DNA of 64,000 bases, from the NCBI GenBank assembly GCA_035949375.1, contig DASZIG010000122.1, positions 62,001 to 126,000 of the forward strand. Reading direction: 5' to 3'. The stretch's first letter is position 1, and each line of letters opens with the position of its first letter. The position numbers and the translations under genes were made by a program. The notes beneath the pieces are model-generated. The model was not told where the DNA came from. It saw only the letters and a program-made list of their open reading frames with translations, and did no database searches. Positions 24,717 to 33,859 of the stretch are shown here, in pieces. This stretch comes from Gp13-AA77 sp035949375. GTDB taxonomy: Bacteria > Acidobacteriota > Terriglobia > UBA7540.

Positions 24717-26711
24717 ATGATTACGAACAGGGAAATCAAGGCCTGTGAATGGCCGGCCGGCAAGGTCATTGGGGAGGGCTACGTGCTGGCGGACAAGTTG
24801 GGCGACGACGGAGTCACTTCTCTCTATCGCGCCCAGACGGCCGCAGGCGAGCCGCGCCTGGTTAGCGCCCTCAGCGCCGAATTGACCGACGACCCAGCGT
24901 TGGTGAGGGAGTTCAGGGACATCGGCTATCGCGTTTGCCGGGCGCACCATCCCAACCTGCCGCCCGTCGAGGCGAGCGGCGATGCCGAGGGGCGGCCGTT
25001 CCTCGTGACCGTCCCTGCCTCGGGAAGGACCCTGGAGGAATTGCTGCGGGCTGAAGGCCAGGTCCCGCCATTGCGCGCTTGCGCCATCGCGCGCCAGGTC
25101 GCTGCGGCGCTCGAAGCCGTCCACCGCCTGAACCTGCTTCACCTCGGCCTCGAGCCGCGCCAGATTCTGCTGAGCGGCGACACGGATCATGTCGAGTTGC
25201 AGGGTCTCGGCGCGGGCCAGGTCCGCTTGAGCCGCGCCGGGCGCGGCAAATCTTCGACTGGACGGCCCTTGAGCCTGCGCGATCTCATGCCGGCGGCGCC
25301 GGCGTACTGCGCGCCGGAGGCGGCCCTCGCGAAATCTCCCGAGACACTGGACGAGCGCGCCGACCTTTATTCGCTCGGGGTTCTGACCTACCAGATGCTG
25401 TCCGGGCGATTACCCGCGGGCGTTACCGCTCCGGACGACGACGGGCTCGACATGTTGGTGTGGCAATTGGAACCGTTCGCTGCGCCCCTGGAGTTTGGCG
25501 CCGGCATTCCGGAGCCGCTGGCCCGGCTGGTGCAGCAACTCCTCGAAAAGCGTCCGGAATTGCGCCCTTCCACGGCTAAAGTGGTTCGCGAAGCGATCGA
25601 TCTCGCCGCTGCAGGCCTGGGAACCCCGGTGACGCAACCGTCGCGCACTCCGGCAGCCCCGACGAAAGGGCGCGGCGTTACCCCGCTTAGCCCACTCGGA
25701 CTTCAACCCCTCCAGCCGCCCCCTCAGGCCATCCCTCAAGAGCCCGATCGCGCGACCCTGAGTCCTGGCCCTTCTGAGCCGCCCGCCGCTGCTCCCTTCG
25801 CCAGGCCGGCCCGCGAACCGATACGGCCTTCGCTGGCTGAATCTGACCGTCTCACAGAGTGGGCGCCAGAGTTGGCACCGGAGCTGGCATCGCAGTCGAT
25901 GCCGGAGTCGGGGTCCCCATTAGCGCCGGTACCGCCGCTTGAGCGCTTGGTCAGCGAGCCCGCGGAGGACTTCGCCGGCATGCTCCTCGAAGTTTCGGCG
26001 CCTGAACCGGCTGCGGCTCCCCTCTCACGGCCAGGTGCGTGGCAAATTCGAGAAACTCCGCCCGCTGCGGGACCGGTGGCTGTGCCTGCAGGCCCGGTGC
26101 CGCTCGGCGATTCGACATCGCTCCTTCTCAAGACGAGCCCGGCCTCGGAGCCGCCGGCTGGTTGGGGCCGCCGGGCGCTGGCCGGGATTGTGGTGGTCTT
26201 GGTGATCGCCGTAGCCATCTTCTTTATCGGCGAGTCGAAAAAGTTGCAATGGGATTCCCCGACGCCAACCGCGGTGGACGAGCAGCACAGTCTGAGCAGG
26301 CCTGAGGCGAATCCATCCACAGCGCCCAGTTCCACTATTGAGCCCGCCGCCGCGTCGCCGAGCCAAGCCGGTGGCGCCGCGGCGCAGGCTCAGGCCCAGC
26401 CTAAAGGTCAAGCCCCGCCCGGGGCAGGTCCTGAGAGCTCGCCCGCCGTTGTCGCTCCGGGGCGTGCTCCTGCCGGCGGCGCAAATCCTGGAGTGAAGCC
26501 TGCGTTGGGATCGACGTCGGATGCCGTCGAGGACGAGGTCCGTCGGGCCGTTTCCGCAGGCGACGTGTTCTATCAGATGGGACAGTATGACCTTGCCATC
26601 CAGGCGTACCAAGGTCCGTTGAAGGACACCCCGCAAAATGAGACGCTTCGCGGCCGCATCGAGCGTGCACGCAAAGCGAAGGCCGCCGAGCAGGAGTATC
26701 TGGGGCAGTAG
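24717..26711 (+). CDS. Membrane-anchored pseudokinase with Pro-rich linker and C-terminal TPR-like region
   Basis: 664 aa. Residues about 18-300 follow the Ser/Thr kinase fold (hinge, ALEAVHRLNLLHL, a PAYCAPEAAL activation-segment end, DERADLYSLGVLTYQMLSG). The key residues are missing: HRDLKPxN reads H142-L-G-L-E-P147, DFG reads GLG in ELQGLGAG, and the ATP-binding Lys strand reads RLVSALS. A long Pro/Glu-rich linker (about 305-480) leads to one membrane helix (AGIVVVLVIAVAIFFIGE, about 488-506), then a Pro/Ala/Gln linker and a short TPR-like unit near the end (FYQMGQYDLAIQAYQGPLKD). It probably acts as a signalling scaffold rather than a kinase. Neighbours give no partner. Confidence 0.8.
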   Translation: MITNREIKACEWPAGKVIGEGYVLADKLGDDGVTSLYRAQTAAGEPRLVSALSAELTDDPALVREFRDIGYRVCRAHHPNLPPVEASGDAEGRPFLVTVPASGRTLEELLRAEGQVPPLRACAIARQVAAALEAVHRLNLLHLGLEPRQILLSGDTDHVELQGLGAGQVRLSRAGRGKSSTGRPLSLRDLMPAAPAYCAPEAALAKSPETLDERADLYSLGVLTYQMLSGRLPAGVTAPDDDGLDMLVWQLEPFAAPLEFGAGIPEPLARLVQQLLEKRPELRPSTAKVVREAIDLAAAGLGTPVTQPSRTPAAPTKGRGVTPLSPLGLQPLQPPPQAIPQEPDRATLSPGPSEPPAAAPFARPAREPIRPSLAESDRLTEWAPELAPELASQSMPESGSPLAPVPPLERLVSEPAEDFAGMLLEVSAPEPAAAPLSRPGAWQIRETPPAAGPVAVPAGPVPLGDSTSLLLKTSPASEPPAGWGRRALAGIVVVLVIAVAIFFIGESKKLQWDSPTPTAVDEQHSLSRPEANPSTAPSSTIEPAAASPSQAGGAAAQAQAQPKGQAPPGAGPESSPAVVAPGRAPAGGANPGVKPALGSTSDAVEDEVRRAVSAGDVFYQMGQYDLAIQAYQGPLKDTPQNETLRGRIERARKAKAAEQEYLGQ

Positions 26712-26743
26712 CGCCGCGTTACTACCTGCACGCGCGGTGCGAA

Positions 26744-27160
26744 TCAGTGGCTCGGTTGCGGCGCGGGCCGTCCGGGGACGCCGGCAGGCTCGGTTCCCGC
26801 TGGAAGCCCGAGGTCCTGATCCTGCGGCGAGTTGTGCGAGTCGCCGCCCTGACCGCTCAGGGGCGTGCTCGAAACCACCTGCCACTGCCCGTTCTCGAGC
26901 CGCAGTCCGTAACGCACTTCCACGAACAGGCCAGACGTCTGCCGGCTTTCGAACCGCACTACCGCGTCTGCCGTGTCATTTTTGAACTCGACGCTCTGCA
27001 CCTTGGTCTGAAAGCTATCGGATTTGAGGTGGCGATTCTGCGCGAGGTGGTCGTTGATGGCCCGCTCGACGGACGCCTTTGAGCGTGTGCCCCATTGCTT
27101 GCAGGCACACGCCCCGATGAGCACCAGCATCGCGACCGTCATCGGCTTGAGAAATCTCAC
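26744..27160 (-). CDS. Putative lipoprotein of unknown function
   Basis: 138 aa starting at a GTG (27158-27160). The N-terminus MRFLKPMTVAMLVLIGACAC has a basic start, hydrophobic core and lipobox-like IGAC, so lipidation is likely. The mature part is small and soluble (KNDTADAVVRFESRQTSG, LRLENGQWQVVSS), ending in a Pro/Gln tail. It has no recognised domain. It lies 12 bases downstream of the TonB-type receptor on the same strand, so it may be an accessory outer-membrane lipoprotein of that system. Confidence 0.65.
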   Translation of the reverse strand: MRFLKPMTVAMLVLIGACACKQWGTRSKASVERAINDHLAQNRHLKSDSFQTKVQSVEFKNDTADAVVRFESRQTSGLFVEVRYGLRLENGQWQVVSSTPLSGQGGDSHNSPQDQDLGLPAGTEPAGVPGRPAPQPSH

Positions 27161-27172
27161 GACAGCCCTCGA

Positions 27173-30100
27173 TCAGAACATCAGCCGAGCCGCGACCTGC
27201 ATCACGCGCGGCCCGCCGCCGCCGAGGCCGGGATTGCCCTGGGCCACGTCCGGCGTCTGCGTGATCAGTCCCGCCGGACCCGCCTGGGCGTTCACGGTTC
27301 CGTCCGCGTTGACGCCCGGCGTGAGCGTGCCGTTCGGCAGCGCGAAGTTGGCACGGTTCAGTATGTTGAAGATCTCCCAGCGAATCTGCAGGCCCAGCTT
27401 CTCGTTGAGCCGCGTGGTCTTTGAGATCGAGAAATCCACGTTGGCAAAGCTCGGGCCGAAGATGGCATTCCGGCCGAGGTCGCCAAATGTCCCCTCTGCG
27501 GGCTGCGCGAAGGCGTTCGGATTGAGATAACCGGTGGACGGATCCCAATTCGGAAGCACCACCGGCACACCCTGCACCAAGTTCGGGCGCTGATGTGACT
27601 CAAAAGTGTTGGTCGTATCGTCCGCAGTCAGAATCGGGATGGGCCGGCCGCTCTGTAGCGTGATAATGCTGTTGAGCTGCCATCCCTGGCCGAGGCGCGG
27701 ATGCGCGTGGGTCCGGACCGGCAACTGGTAGTTCAGGGCCGCCGTGTAACGATTCCGCGTGTCGAAGGTGGAGGGTCCATACTCGGCGCGCAGGTCCTGG
27801 GAGTTCTGCGGGAAGGCCGCCGAGGCGAAGTTAAAATCGATCCCGTCGGAGGCGTCGTCGAGCGACTTTGACCAGGTGTAGGCGGTGAACCCGCCGAGGC
27901 CATGCCACGACCGGATGCGGGTGATCACCTGCAGGCCGTCGTAATTGGAACCCGCGCCGGTGGAGAGCACGTCTTCGGAGTAAAAGTTGGGGTTGGGATA
28001 GTTCCCGGTCACCGGATCGGGCTGATTCAGATCATAGAGCCGAGTGAGGTGCGTGCCTTTGCTGCCGACATACCCTACCTCAAGGCTCGCGGCGTGGCCG
28101 AGCGCCTGCTCGACGTTCAGGCTCCAGTTCTGGCCGTAAGGCGTCTTCAGGTCGCGGTCGGTTACGAGCACGTTGTAGGGCGGACCGGTCAGAGGGCCGC
28201 CGAAGATCGGCCCCGGCATCGACCCGTTCAGCGCCGCGCCGCTGTTGGCGGTATCGAGCGGGACCACCGCGTCCGGGCCGATGGGATTCAGGATGATGCC
28301 CGCGGAATTCGTATAGTTCGCGACCAGAATATCCTGCGGGATGTAGTCGTAATAGATGCCGTAGCCGGCGCGCATAACAGTGTTCCGCACTGGATTCCAT
28401 GCGAGGCCCAGGCGCGGCGCGAAGTTTCTCAAATCGCGCTGATACGCGCCGTTCAGCCCGTCCGTGCCCACGAGCTCGAGCGTACCGTCCGAGGCCAGGT
28501 TCGAGATGCGGTTCTGCGCCTCGCTGAGCGGTCCGAAATATTCCCAGCGCAGGCCGAGGTTCAAAGTAAGGTTGGGGCGCGCACGGTAATCGTCCTGGGC
28601 AAAGAAGCTGAGGTTGTTGTTGTAGGTGTGGCGCTCGGTGTCGCCCGTGTAAGCCTCGGTATAAGCGTCTCCCAGAAACAAGTTGGCGAGCAGATCGACG
28701 GCGGGGACCGGAGACGGAATGGCCGGGCTCGAGTAAGGATCGAGATTGATGGAGATGATGCCGCGAGCATAATTGTCATTCGAACTTGCGATATCGGCGC
28801 GCCAGAACTGGCCGCCGAATTTCACCGTGTGCTCGCCGCGCAGCCAGGTGAAGTTGTCGAGAATCTGATCGGTCTGGCTCACGCGTCCGCGCGGGATGCC
28901 GAACACCGTCGCGCCCAGATTGTCAAAAATCCCGCCGAAATCGACCTCGGGCAGGCCGTTGATTCCTGTGCCCGTGTCGAGGCCCATGCTGGCAGAATCG
29001 AGATTGGCGTCGGCCGAGTTGAAAGACGTCCGATAGCGGCTGTAGCCGAAGCGGACTTCGTTCACCTTGGTCGCGCTCGGTGTCGAGAGCAGGCTGAGCG
29101 AGACCACCTGCACCCGCGTGGGCGAAACCTGTTCGAACTGCTGCAGGCGCGATCCGCTGCCGAACCCGCCCACCGACCCGAGCGGATAATCCTGCTGGCT
29201 GGTGCTGATCACGTAGCGCCCGGAGACCTGTTCGGCCGGCGAGATCTGATGATCGAGCTTCACCAGGAAGCTGTCGAGGTCGTTCATGTCGCGCACCGAC
29301 GACGGCGCGCTTCCGACGAGCGAACTGGGGTCAACGCTCGACGGTGTGGGAAAGAAATCGAGCAGCTTGTTGAGCGCCGGATTAATCGCGCTGATGCCGT
29401 TCGCAAGCGCGATGCTTTGGGCTTGCGAGATCGCCTGCGCGCTCGGCACCAGCAGATCGAAGTCCGACCCCACGCGCTCGCGCTGGCCTTCGTAGGCCGT
29501 GAAGAAAAACGTCTTGTCGCGCTGGATGGGTCCGCCGAGCGACCCGCCGAACTGGTTGTTGCGAAACTCGCTCTTGTTGACCGCGAAAAAATTGCGGGCG
29601 TCAAACAGGTCGTTGCGGACGTACTCGAAGGCCGACCCATGGAACTGGTTGGTGCCGGACTTGGTCAGGACGTTCACGGCGGCCCCGGAATTCCGTCCGT
29701 ACTCGGCGCCGAACTGGGTCTCGAGGTTGAACTCCTGGATGGCGTCGATCGGCAGCAGTGAGGCCGGCGCGCCTGTGATGCCCACCTGGTTCAGGGCCGA
29801 GTTGTTGAAGAAGGGATCGTTGTTGTCGGTTCCGTCCAGCATGTAGTTGTTGGACCGGTCGCGCGCCCCGTTGATGTTGAACTGTCCGAATCCCTTCTCG
29901 CTGCCGGCCACGCCGGAACCCTCCACGGTCACCCCAGGCGTGAGGGCTACCAGCTTGCCGAAGTCGCGTCCGTTCAGGGGCAGCTCGATCACCAGGCGAT
30001 TCTCGACGATCTGGCCGAGCGTGGCGCTTGCGGTGTTGACCAGAGGGACGGCGGCGACCACTTCCACGCGGATGTCGGACGAGGTCGGGAAGATCGTCAG

Positions 30101-30457
30101 GTCGAGGTTGGTGTCCACGCCCACTTCAACCCGAGCCCGGACCGAGAAATGGTGCTTGAACCCCGGGGCCGCGGCAGTCACCTCGTACTCGCCGGCGGTG
30201 AGTTCCGGAACCACGTAAGCGCCGTCGTCGCCCGTCGTGACACTCCGGCTCTCGCCCGTGGCGGTGTTCCTGGCGGTCACAGCGGCATGGGGGAGCACAG
30301 CCCCGGACGAATCGTGCAGCACGCCCCGAATCGCGCCGCGATAGCTCTGTGCCCAGCAGCCGAATGCCGTCACGAGTGTGAGGCCGAGCGCCATCGCAAA
30401 GTTCGTTAGGACGGACTGCCGAATGCGGTTCGAAAACGGCTTCACCACCGAGACCAT
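27173..30457 (-). CDS. TonB-dependent-receptor-like outer-membrane protein with carboxypeptidase-regulatory domain
   Basis: About 1094 aa. After a signal peptide (FAMALGLTLVTAFGCWAQS) comes a carboxypeptidase-regulatory-like beta-sandwich (IRGVLHDSSGAVLPHAAVTA) and then a TonB plug domain (LPLNGRDFGKLVALTPGV, NGARDRSNNYMLDGTDNNDP, AAVNVLTKSGTNQFHGS) and a long beta-barrel ending in a terminal strand (LNEKLGLQIRWEIFNILNRA, VMQVAARLMF). This architecture is hugely expanded in Acidobacteriota and is thought to take up oligosaccharides or siderophores. The ATG at 30457 is chosen because upstream codons run through a dispersed repeat. It sits in a minus-strand group with GH127 and a SAM-hydrolase-like gene. 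Confidence 0.9.
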   Translation of the reverse strand: MVSVVKPFSNRIRQSVLTNFAMALGLTLVTAFGCWAQSYRGAIRGVLHDSSGAVLPHAAVTARNTATGESRSVTTGDDGAYVVPELTAGEYEVTAAAPGFKHHFSVRARVEVGVDTNLDLTIFPTSSDIRVEVVAAVPLVNTASATLGQIVENRLVIELPLNGRDFGKLVALTPGVTVEGSGVAGSEKGFGQFNINGARDRSNNYMLDGTDNNDPFFNNSALNQVGITGAPASLLPIDAIQEFNLETQFGAEYGRNSGAAVNVLTKSGTNQFHGSAFEYVRNDLFDARNFFAVNKSEFRNNQFGGSLGGPIQRDKTFFFTAYEGQRERVGSDFDLLVPSAQAISQAQSIALANGISAINPALNKLLDFFPTPSSVDPSSLVGSAPSSVRDMNDLDSFLVKLDHQISPAEQVSGRYVISTSQQDYPLGSVGGFGSGSRLQQFEQVSPTRVQVVSLSLLSTPSATKVNEVRFGYSRYRTSFNSADANLDSASMGLDTGTGINGLPEVDFGGIFDNLGATVFGIPRGRVSQTDQILDNFTWLRGEHTVKFGGQFWRADIASSNDNYARGIISINLDPYSSPAIPSPVPAVDLLANLFLGDAYTEAYTGDTERHTYNNNLSFFAQDDYRARPNLTLNLGLRWEYFGPLSEAQNRISNLASDGTLELVGTDGLNGAYQRDLRNFAPRLGLAWNPVRNTVMRAGYGIYYDYIPQDILVANYTNSAGIILNPIGPDAVVPLDTANSGAALNGSMPGPIFGGPLTGPPYNVLVTDRDLKTPYGQNWSLNVEQALGHAASLEVGYVGSKGTHLTRLYDLNQPDPVTGNYPNPNFYSEDVLSTGAGSNYDGLQVITRIRSWHGLGGFTAYTWSKSLDDASDGIDFNFASAAFPQNSQDLRAEYGPSTFDTRNRYTAALNYQLPVRTHAHPRLGQGWQLNSIITLQSGRPIPILTADDTTNTFESHQRPNLVQGVPVVLPNWDPSTGYLNPNAFAQPAEGTFGDLGRNAIFGPSFANVDFSISKTTRLNEKLGLQIRWEIFNILNRANFALPNGTLTPGVNADGTVNAQAGPAGLITQTPDVAQGNPGLGGGGPRVMQVAARLMF

Positions 30458-30475
30458 CGAGGGCACACAGCTTCT

Positions 30476-30507
30476 TTCTTCGCGTCCTCCGTGCCCTCTG
30501 TGGTGGA
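30476..30507 (-). repeat. CACCACNGAG/GCACGGAG dispersed repeat, copy 2
   Basis: On the minus strand the sequence reads CCACCACAGAGGGCACGGAG, then GACGCGAAGAAA. It is closely related to 1071-1105. It lies in the 64-base gap between two same-strand genes, directly upstream of the receptor start codon. Confidence 0.55.
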
Positions 30508-30521
30508 TTCTGGTGGTCATG

Positions 30522-31439
30522 TTACTGCGGTCCTTTGCGCGGGACAAAAATCCTGGCGGGCGGAGTGACGTGGTAGGTAGAGGAATAGCTTCCCTGATTG
30601 ATCGCAAGGCCCACGTGTCCGCGCGAGTCGATATACAGCAGCGACTCGCCGAGCGGCACATCGCTGAACGTCTTTACGAAGGGCACGGTGACTTGCCGTC
30701 CCGCCAAAGTCACTGCCACCTTGTCGCCGTGCTGATATCCGAGCTTCAGGAAGTCGGCGCCCTCGATGTTCGAGATCAGGCTGCCGAAGGGCCGGTCGAT
30801 CGCCAGGATCGTTCCGCTGATGCCCTTCTCGTCCAGCCTGGCCGAAGGGATATTGAGCCGGACCAGCTTTTCGAGCGTAACTTCGGGACCCACAGCGGTC
30901 CAGTCATCTCCACGCGCCAGGTGCGCCGCCGTCGGTGAGAAGATGTCGCGGCCATGAAACGTGGACGAGAGCTTGCGACCGATCATCCAGTCCGGGTTGG
31001 TGATCTCGCGCGCGCCCTCCAAACCGTCTCGATCCTCGACCAGTGTCATCAGGCCGTTGTCAGGCAGGACGAAGTATTGCCCGCGCTTCGACTTCACCAC
31101 CACCGCCTTTCGGCTGCTGCCGACCGTCGGGTCCACAACCACCTCGAAGATGGTTCCGGATGGGTAGTAAGGCGTGGTCCCGGCGAGGTAACGGGCTCCT
31201 TCCAGGATCGAATACGGGGTCACCTGGTGTGTGAGGTCCACAATGCGCACATCCGGATCGATGCCGTAAATCACCCCCTTGCAGATCGGGACGGCGTCAT
31301 TGTCAGTGCCGAAATCGGTCATGAAAACGATGGTCGGATGCGCCGATGCAGCCCGCTCGGTTGCGGCCTGCGGGGCGCCGAGCGCCGGCAGCGGAACCGC
31401 GACGAGAATCAGCGCGGCGGCCAGAGCGAGTTGCCGCAT
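30522..31439 (-). CDS. Exported SAM hydroxide adenosyltransferase-like protein (DUF62 family)
   Basis: About 305 aa. The DUF62 fold is recognised by IVFMTDFGTDNDAV, VDLTHQVTPYSILEGA, FEVVVDPTVGSSRKAV, NGLMTLV and the C-terminal domain ISGTILAIDRPFGSLISNIE; Asp, Arg and His of the triad region are plausible (HGRDIFSPTAAHLA). Family members hydrolyse S-adenosylmethionine or, in halogenases, use chloride or fluoride. Unusually, the protein begins with a signal peptide (LALAAALILVAVPLPALGA), which would place it outside the cytosol where SAM is scarce. Start at 31439 gives the signal peptide; an upstream ATG at 31493 is possible. Same strand as the receptor. Confidence 0.85.
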   Translation of the reverse strand: MRQLALAAALILVAVPLPALGAPQAATERAASAHPTIVFMTDFGTDNDAVPICKGVIYGIDPDVRIVDLTHQVTPYSILEGARYLAGTTPYYPSGTIFEVVVDPTVGSSRKAVVVKSKRGQYFVLPDNGLMTLVEDRDGLEGAREITNPDWMIGRKLSSTFHGRDIFSPTAAHLARGDDWTAVGPEVTLEKLVRLNIPSARLDEKGISGTILAIDRPFGSLISNIEGADFLKLGYQHGDKVAVTLAGRQVTVPFVKTFSDVPLGESLLYIDSRGHVGLAINQGSYSSTYHVTPPARIFVPRKGPQ

Positions 31440-31645
31440 CGGTCGGTGAGCGCCGGCAATCCCATTCCACAGCCTATAGATTTTTACCCCCATGCAGTCG
31501 CCATCCACTCAGGAGCCGTGGCCAAAATCGCCGGCCGGCAGTCGCAGGAATCGTATCCGATGTTAGCAGATGCTGCCCGTACACCTCCAACGTCGCGATA
31601 CGCGCCGCTCGCCGGGTTATCCGCCACTTTGTGAGTAAAGGGCCG

Positions 31646-33619
31646 TTAGACCGTGTTCGTACCGACCTTCCAGTAGACCGCGTAGCGCTCGCCGAAGATT
31701 CTATAGAACGGCACAAGGGGGGTGTGCCGGCCCTCCGTCGTCTCGGTCGTGGTCCGGAAGGTGAGCGGCTTGCCCGGGAGAAGTTCGATCCAACCGGTGG
31801 GATCCTTGGACGACGTCACAACCGCCGGAACCGGAATCGGGTCGCCGGCGGGGGCGGTCTCATAACGCGGATAAGTGTGAGCTGGGTCCAGCCCCTGATC
31901 GCCCAGCCGGCCCGCCAGCACCAGCGGACCGTACATCATGGCCTGCAGAGTGGGATCGTCCGGCATGGCATGGATGTGCAGGCCCATGGGCAGGCTCACC
32001 TCGATGCGATCTCCGTCCTTCCAGAGCCTCGTCACCGTGAGATAGCTCGAAGGGCTCGAGAACACCGGAAGCGCTTCGCCGTTGACCTTCAGGCTTCCAC
32101 CACGCGTGGCCCAGTAGGGTACGCGCACGCTGATGGACAGATCGACCGGCTTCTCAGCGCGGACGACGAGCGTGGTGCCTTCCTGTTCCGGGAACTTGGT
32201 TTCCTGGCGCAGCCGGACGCCTTTTTCGGGCCACTGCAGCTCTGAGCTGATGAAGAGGTTGACGTACACTCCGCGTTCGTCGTGGAAGTAGATGCTGTCC
32301 GCGAACTTCGCAAACTCCTCAGCGCCGGACCCGGTGCAGCACCAGAAGGAATCCCAGGGCGAGTTGTAATACTTCCAATAGCCGGAGGCGAGCGGCAGGT
32401 AGTAGCTCTTCAGTCCCTGCGCGTCTTCGGTGCCGAGACGATGGTTCCAGAGCGTGCGCTCGTAATAGTCCATGGCGCGCGCATCGCCGGTCCAGCCGAA
32501 GATGTGCCGTGTGAGTTTCAGCATGTTGTAGGCGCAACAGCATTCCTCGGCGTCTTTACCGAGTTGGCTCGCGAGTTTCCCGGGATCGGTGTTCCATGAC
32601 TCCCCGTTGCTGGTGCCGCCCGTGCAATAGGCGCGCTCGGTTGTGATTTCGCTCCAGAAAAATGCCGCGATGTCACGATAACGCGGCTCGCCCGTCAGCT
32701 CATAACGCCGGGCGGCGCTGATCGCCTGCGGGATGTGCGTGTTGGCGTGAAGGCCGTTCAGCTCATCGCGATGATCGGCCAGCGGGTCGAAGAACATCCG
32801 CTTCTCGAAGCGGCTGGCGAGGTAGAGGTACTCACGGCGGCCGGTTACGGCATAGAGATTGCACAGCACCTCGCTCATGCCGCCGAATTCGGTCTGCAGG
32901 ATGCGTTGCATGTGCTCGTCACTGATGCTCTCGCCCCAGTGGTCCACCCAGCCCGCCATGTTTCGGGCAGTGTCGAGCGCCTGCTCGTTGCCGCAGTAGA
33001 GATACATGTCGAGGTGGCCGGCCATGATCTTGTGGTACGTGTAAAAAGGCGCCCACACCGGGCGCTCCTCTCGCAAACGATCAAAAAGGTCTTCGGGGTA
33101 GGCGCTGAGGTATCCGTTCTTGTTCTTCTCCTGGCAACGCGCGAGTTCCGTCACCAACGCATCGCCCCTCGATTTAAACTCGTCATCGCCCGTGGACGCG
33201 TAGGCAAGGGCCAGCGCGGAAAGAGCGTGCCCGCCGGCGAAGTGTCCGCGCAACTCGCAGTCGGGCTTCTCCCAGCCGCCGAGCGGCTCCGCCGATGATG
33301 CAATACCCGAGGTCAGTCGAAAGGTGTGCAGCAACCGGTCGGGAGGCAGCGAGAGCAGCCAGCGGTTGTTGATCTCCATCGCCTGCTTGAAAGGCCCGTC
33401 GAGCAACCGCACCTGGGTTAACGGGAAAGGATCGAGTCTCCAGGCCACTCTTTCGCGGCCGCCGATCGGTTTGCCGGAGTCGCGCGGACCCTTCAAGGCG
33501 CGCAGGGTGTCAATCGCCGGGTCTTGGGCATTCGTCGTGATTCCGGAAAGCAGCGAGCCTGCGGTTGCCGTCGCTGCTGTGGTTACGAACCGCCGGCGGC
33601 TGATACGGGGAAGGGTCAT
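31646..33619 (-). CDS. Tat-exported GH127-type beta-L-arabinofuranosidase (DUF1680)
   Basis: 657 aa. A twin-arginine signal (ISRRRFVTTAATATAGSLLS) directs folded export. The catalytic region has GHFAGGHALSALALAY, the Cys-rich AEECCCAYNMLKLTRHIFG and the FWCCTGSGAEEFAK motif, as in GH127 enzymes that use a zinc-bound Cys as nucleophile. The (alpha/alpha)6 barrel is followed by beta-sandwich domains (YLTVTRLWKDGDRIEV, MYGPLVLAGRL). Predicted to trim L-arabinose from plant polysaccharides or glycoproteins. The ATG has AAGGAG upstream. First gene of the minus-strand carbohydrate group. Confidence 0.93.
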   Translation of the reverse strand: MTLPRISRRRFVTTAATATAGSLLSGITTNAQDPAIDTLRALKGPRDSGKPIGGRERVAWRLDPFPLTQVRLLDGPFKQAMEINNRWLLSLPPDRLLHTFRLTSGIASSAEPLGGWEKPDCELRGHFAGGHALSALALAYASTGDDEFKSRGDALVTELARCQEKNKNGYLSAYPEDLFDRLREERPVWAPFYTYHKIMAGHLDMYLYCGNEQALDTARNMAGWVDHWGESISDEHMQRILQTEFGGMSEVLCNLYAVTGRREYLYLASRFEKRMFFDPLADHRDELNGLHANTHIPQAISAARRYELTGEPRYRDIAAFFWSEITTERAYCTGGTSNGESWNTDPGKLASQLGKDAEECCCAYNMLKLTRHIFGWTGDARAMDYYERTLWNHRLGTEDAQGLKSYYLPLASGYWKYYNSPWDSFWCCTGSGAEEFAKFADSIYFHDERGVYVNLFISSELQWPEKGVRLRQETKFPEQEGTTLVVRAEKPVDLSISVRVPYWATRGGSLKVNGEALPVFSSPSSYLTVTRLWKDGDRIEVSLPMGLHIHAMPDDPTLQAMMYGPLVLAGRLGDQGLDPAHTYPRYETAPAGDPIPVPAVVTSSKDPTGWIELLPGKPLTFRTTTETTEGRHTPLVPFYRIFGERYAVYWKVGTNTV

Positions 33620-33859
33620 TGGATCTCCTTGGGGCGTCGGTCCGGGCCGGTGGCCTTTGGCGCGGATAGAATCGCTCAGGCACCGGTTTACATCAGGCCC
33701 CGATGAGTGTCAAGCCATTCTCGGCCAGCGCGTATACGAAATAAAAGGCATAGGCAAATCTGGTAGTGTCCTCAGAGGGTTAGTGGCCTAATTTCGGATG
33801 CAGGCAATGGCGAGCACGATCAGTAGGGAGTAAAAACGACAATTCGTGAGGAGACCATC

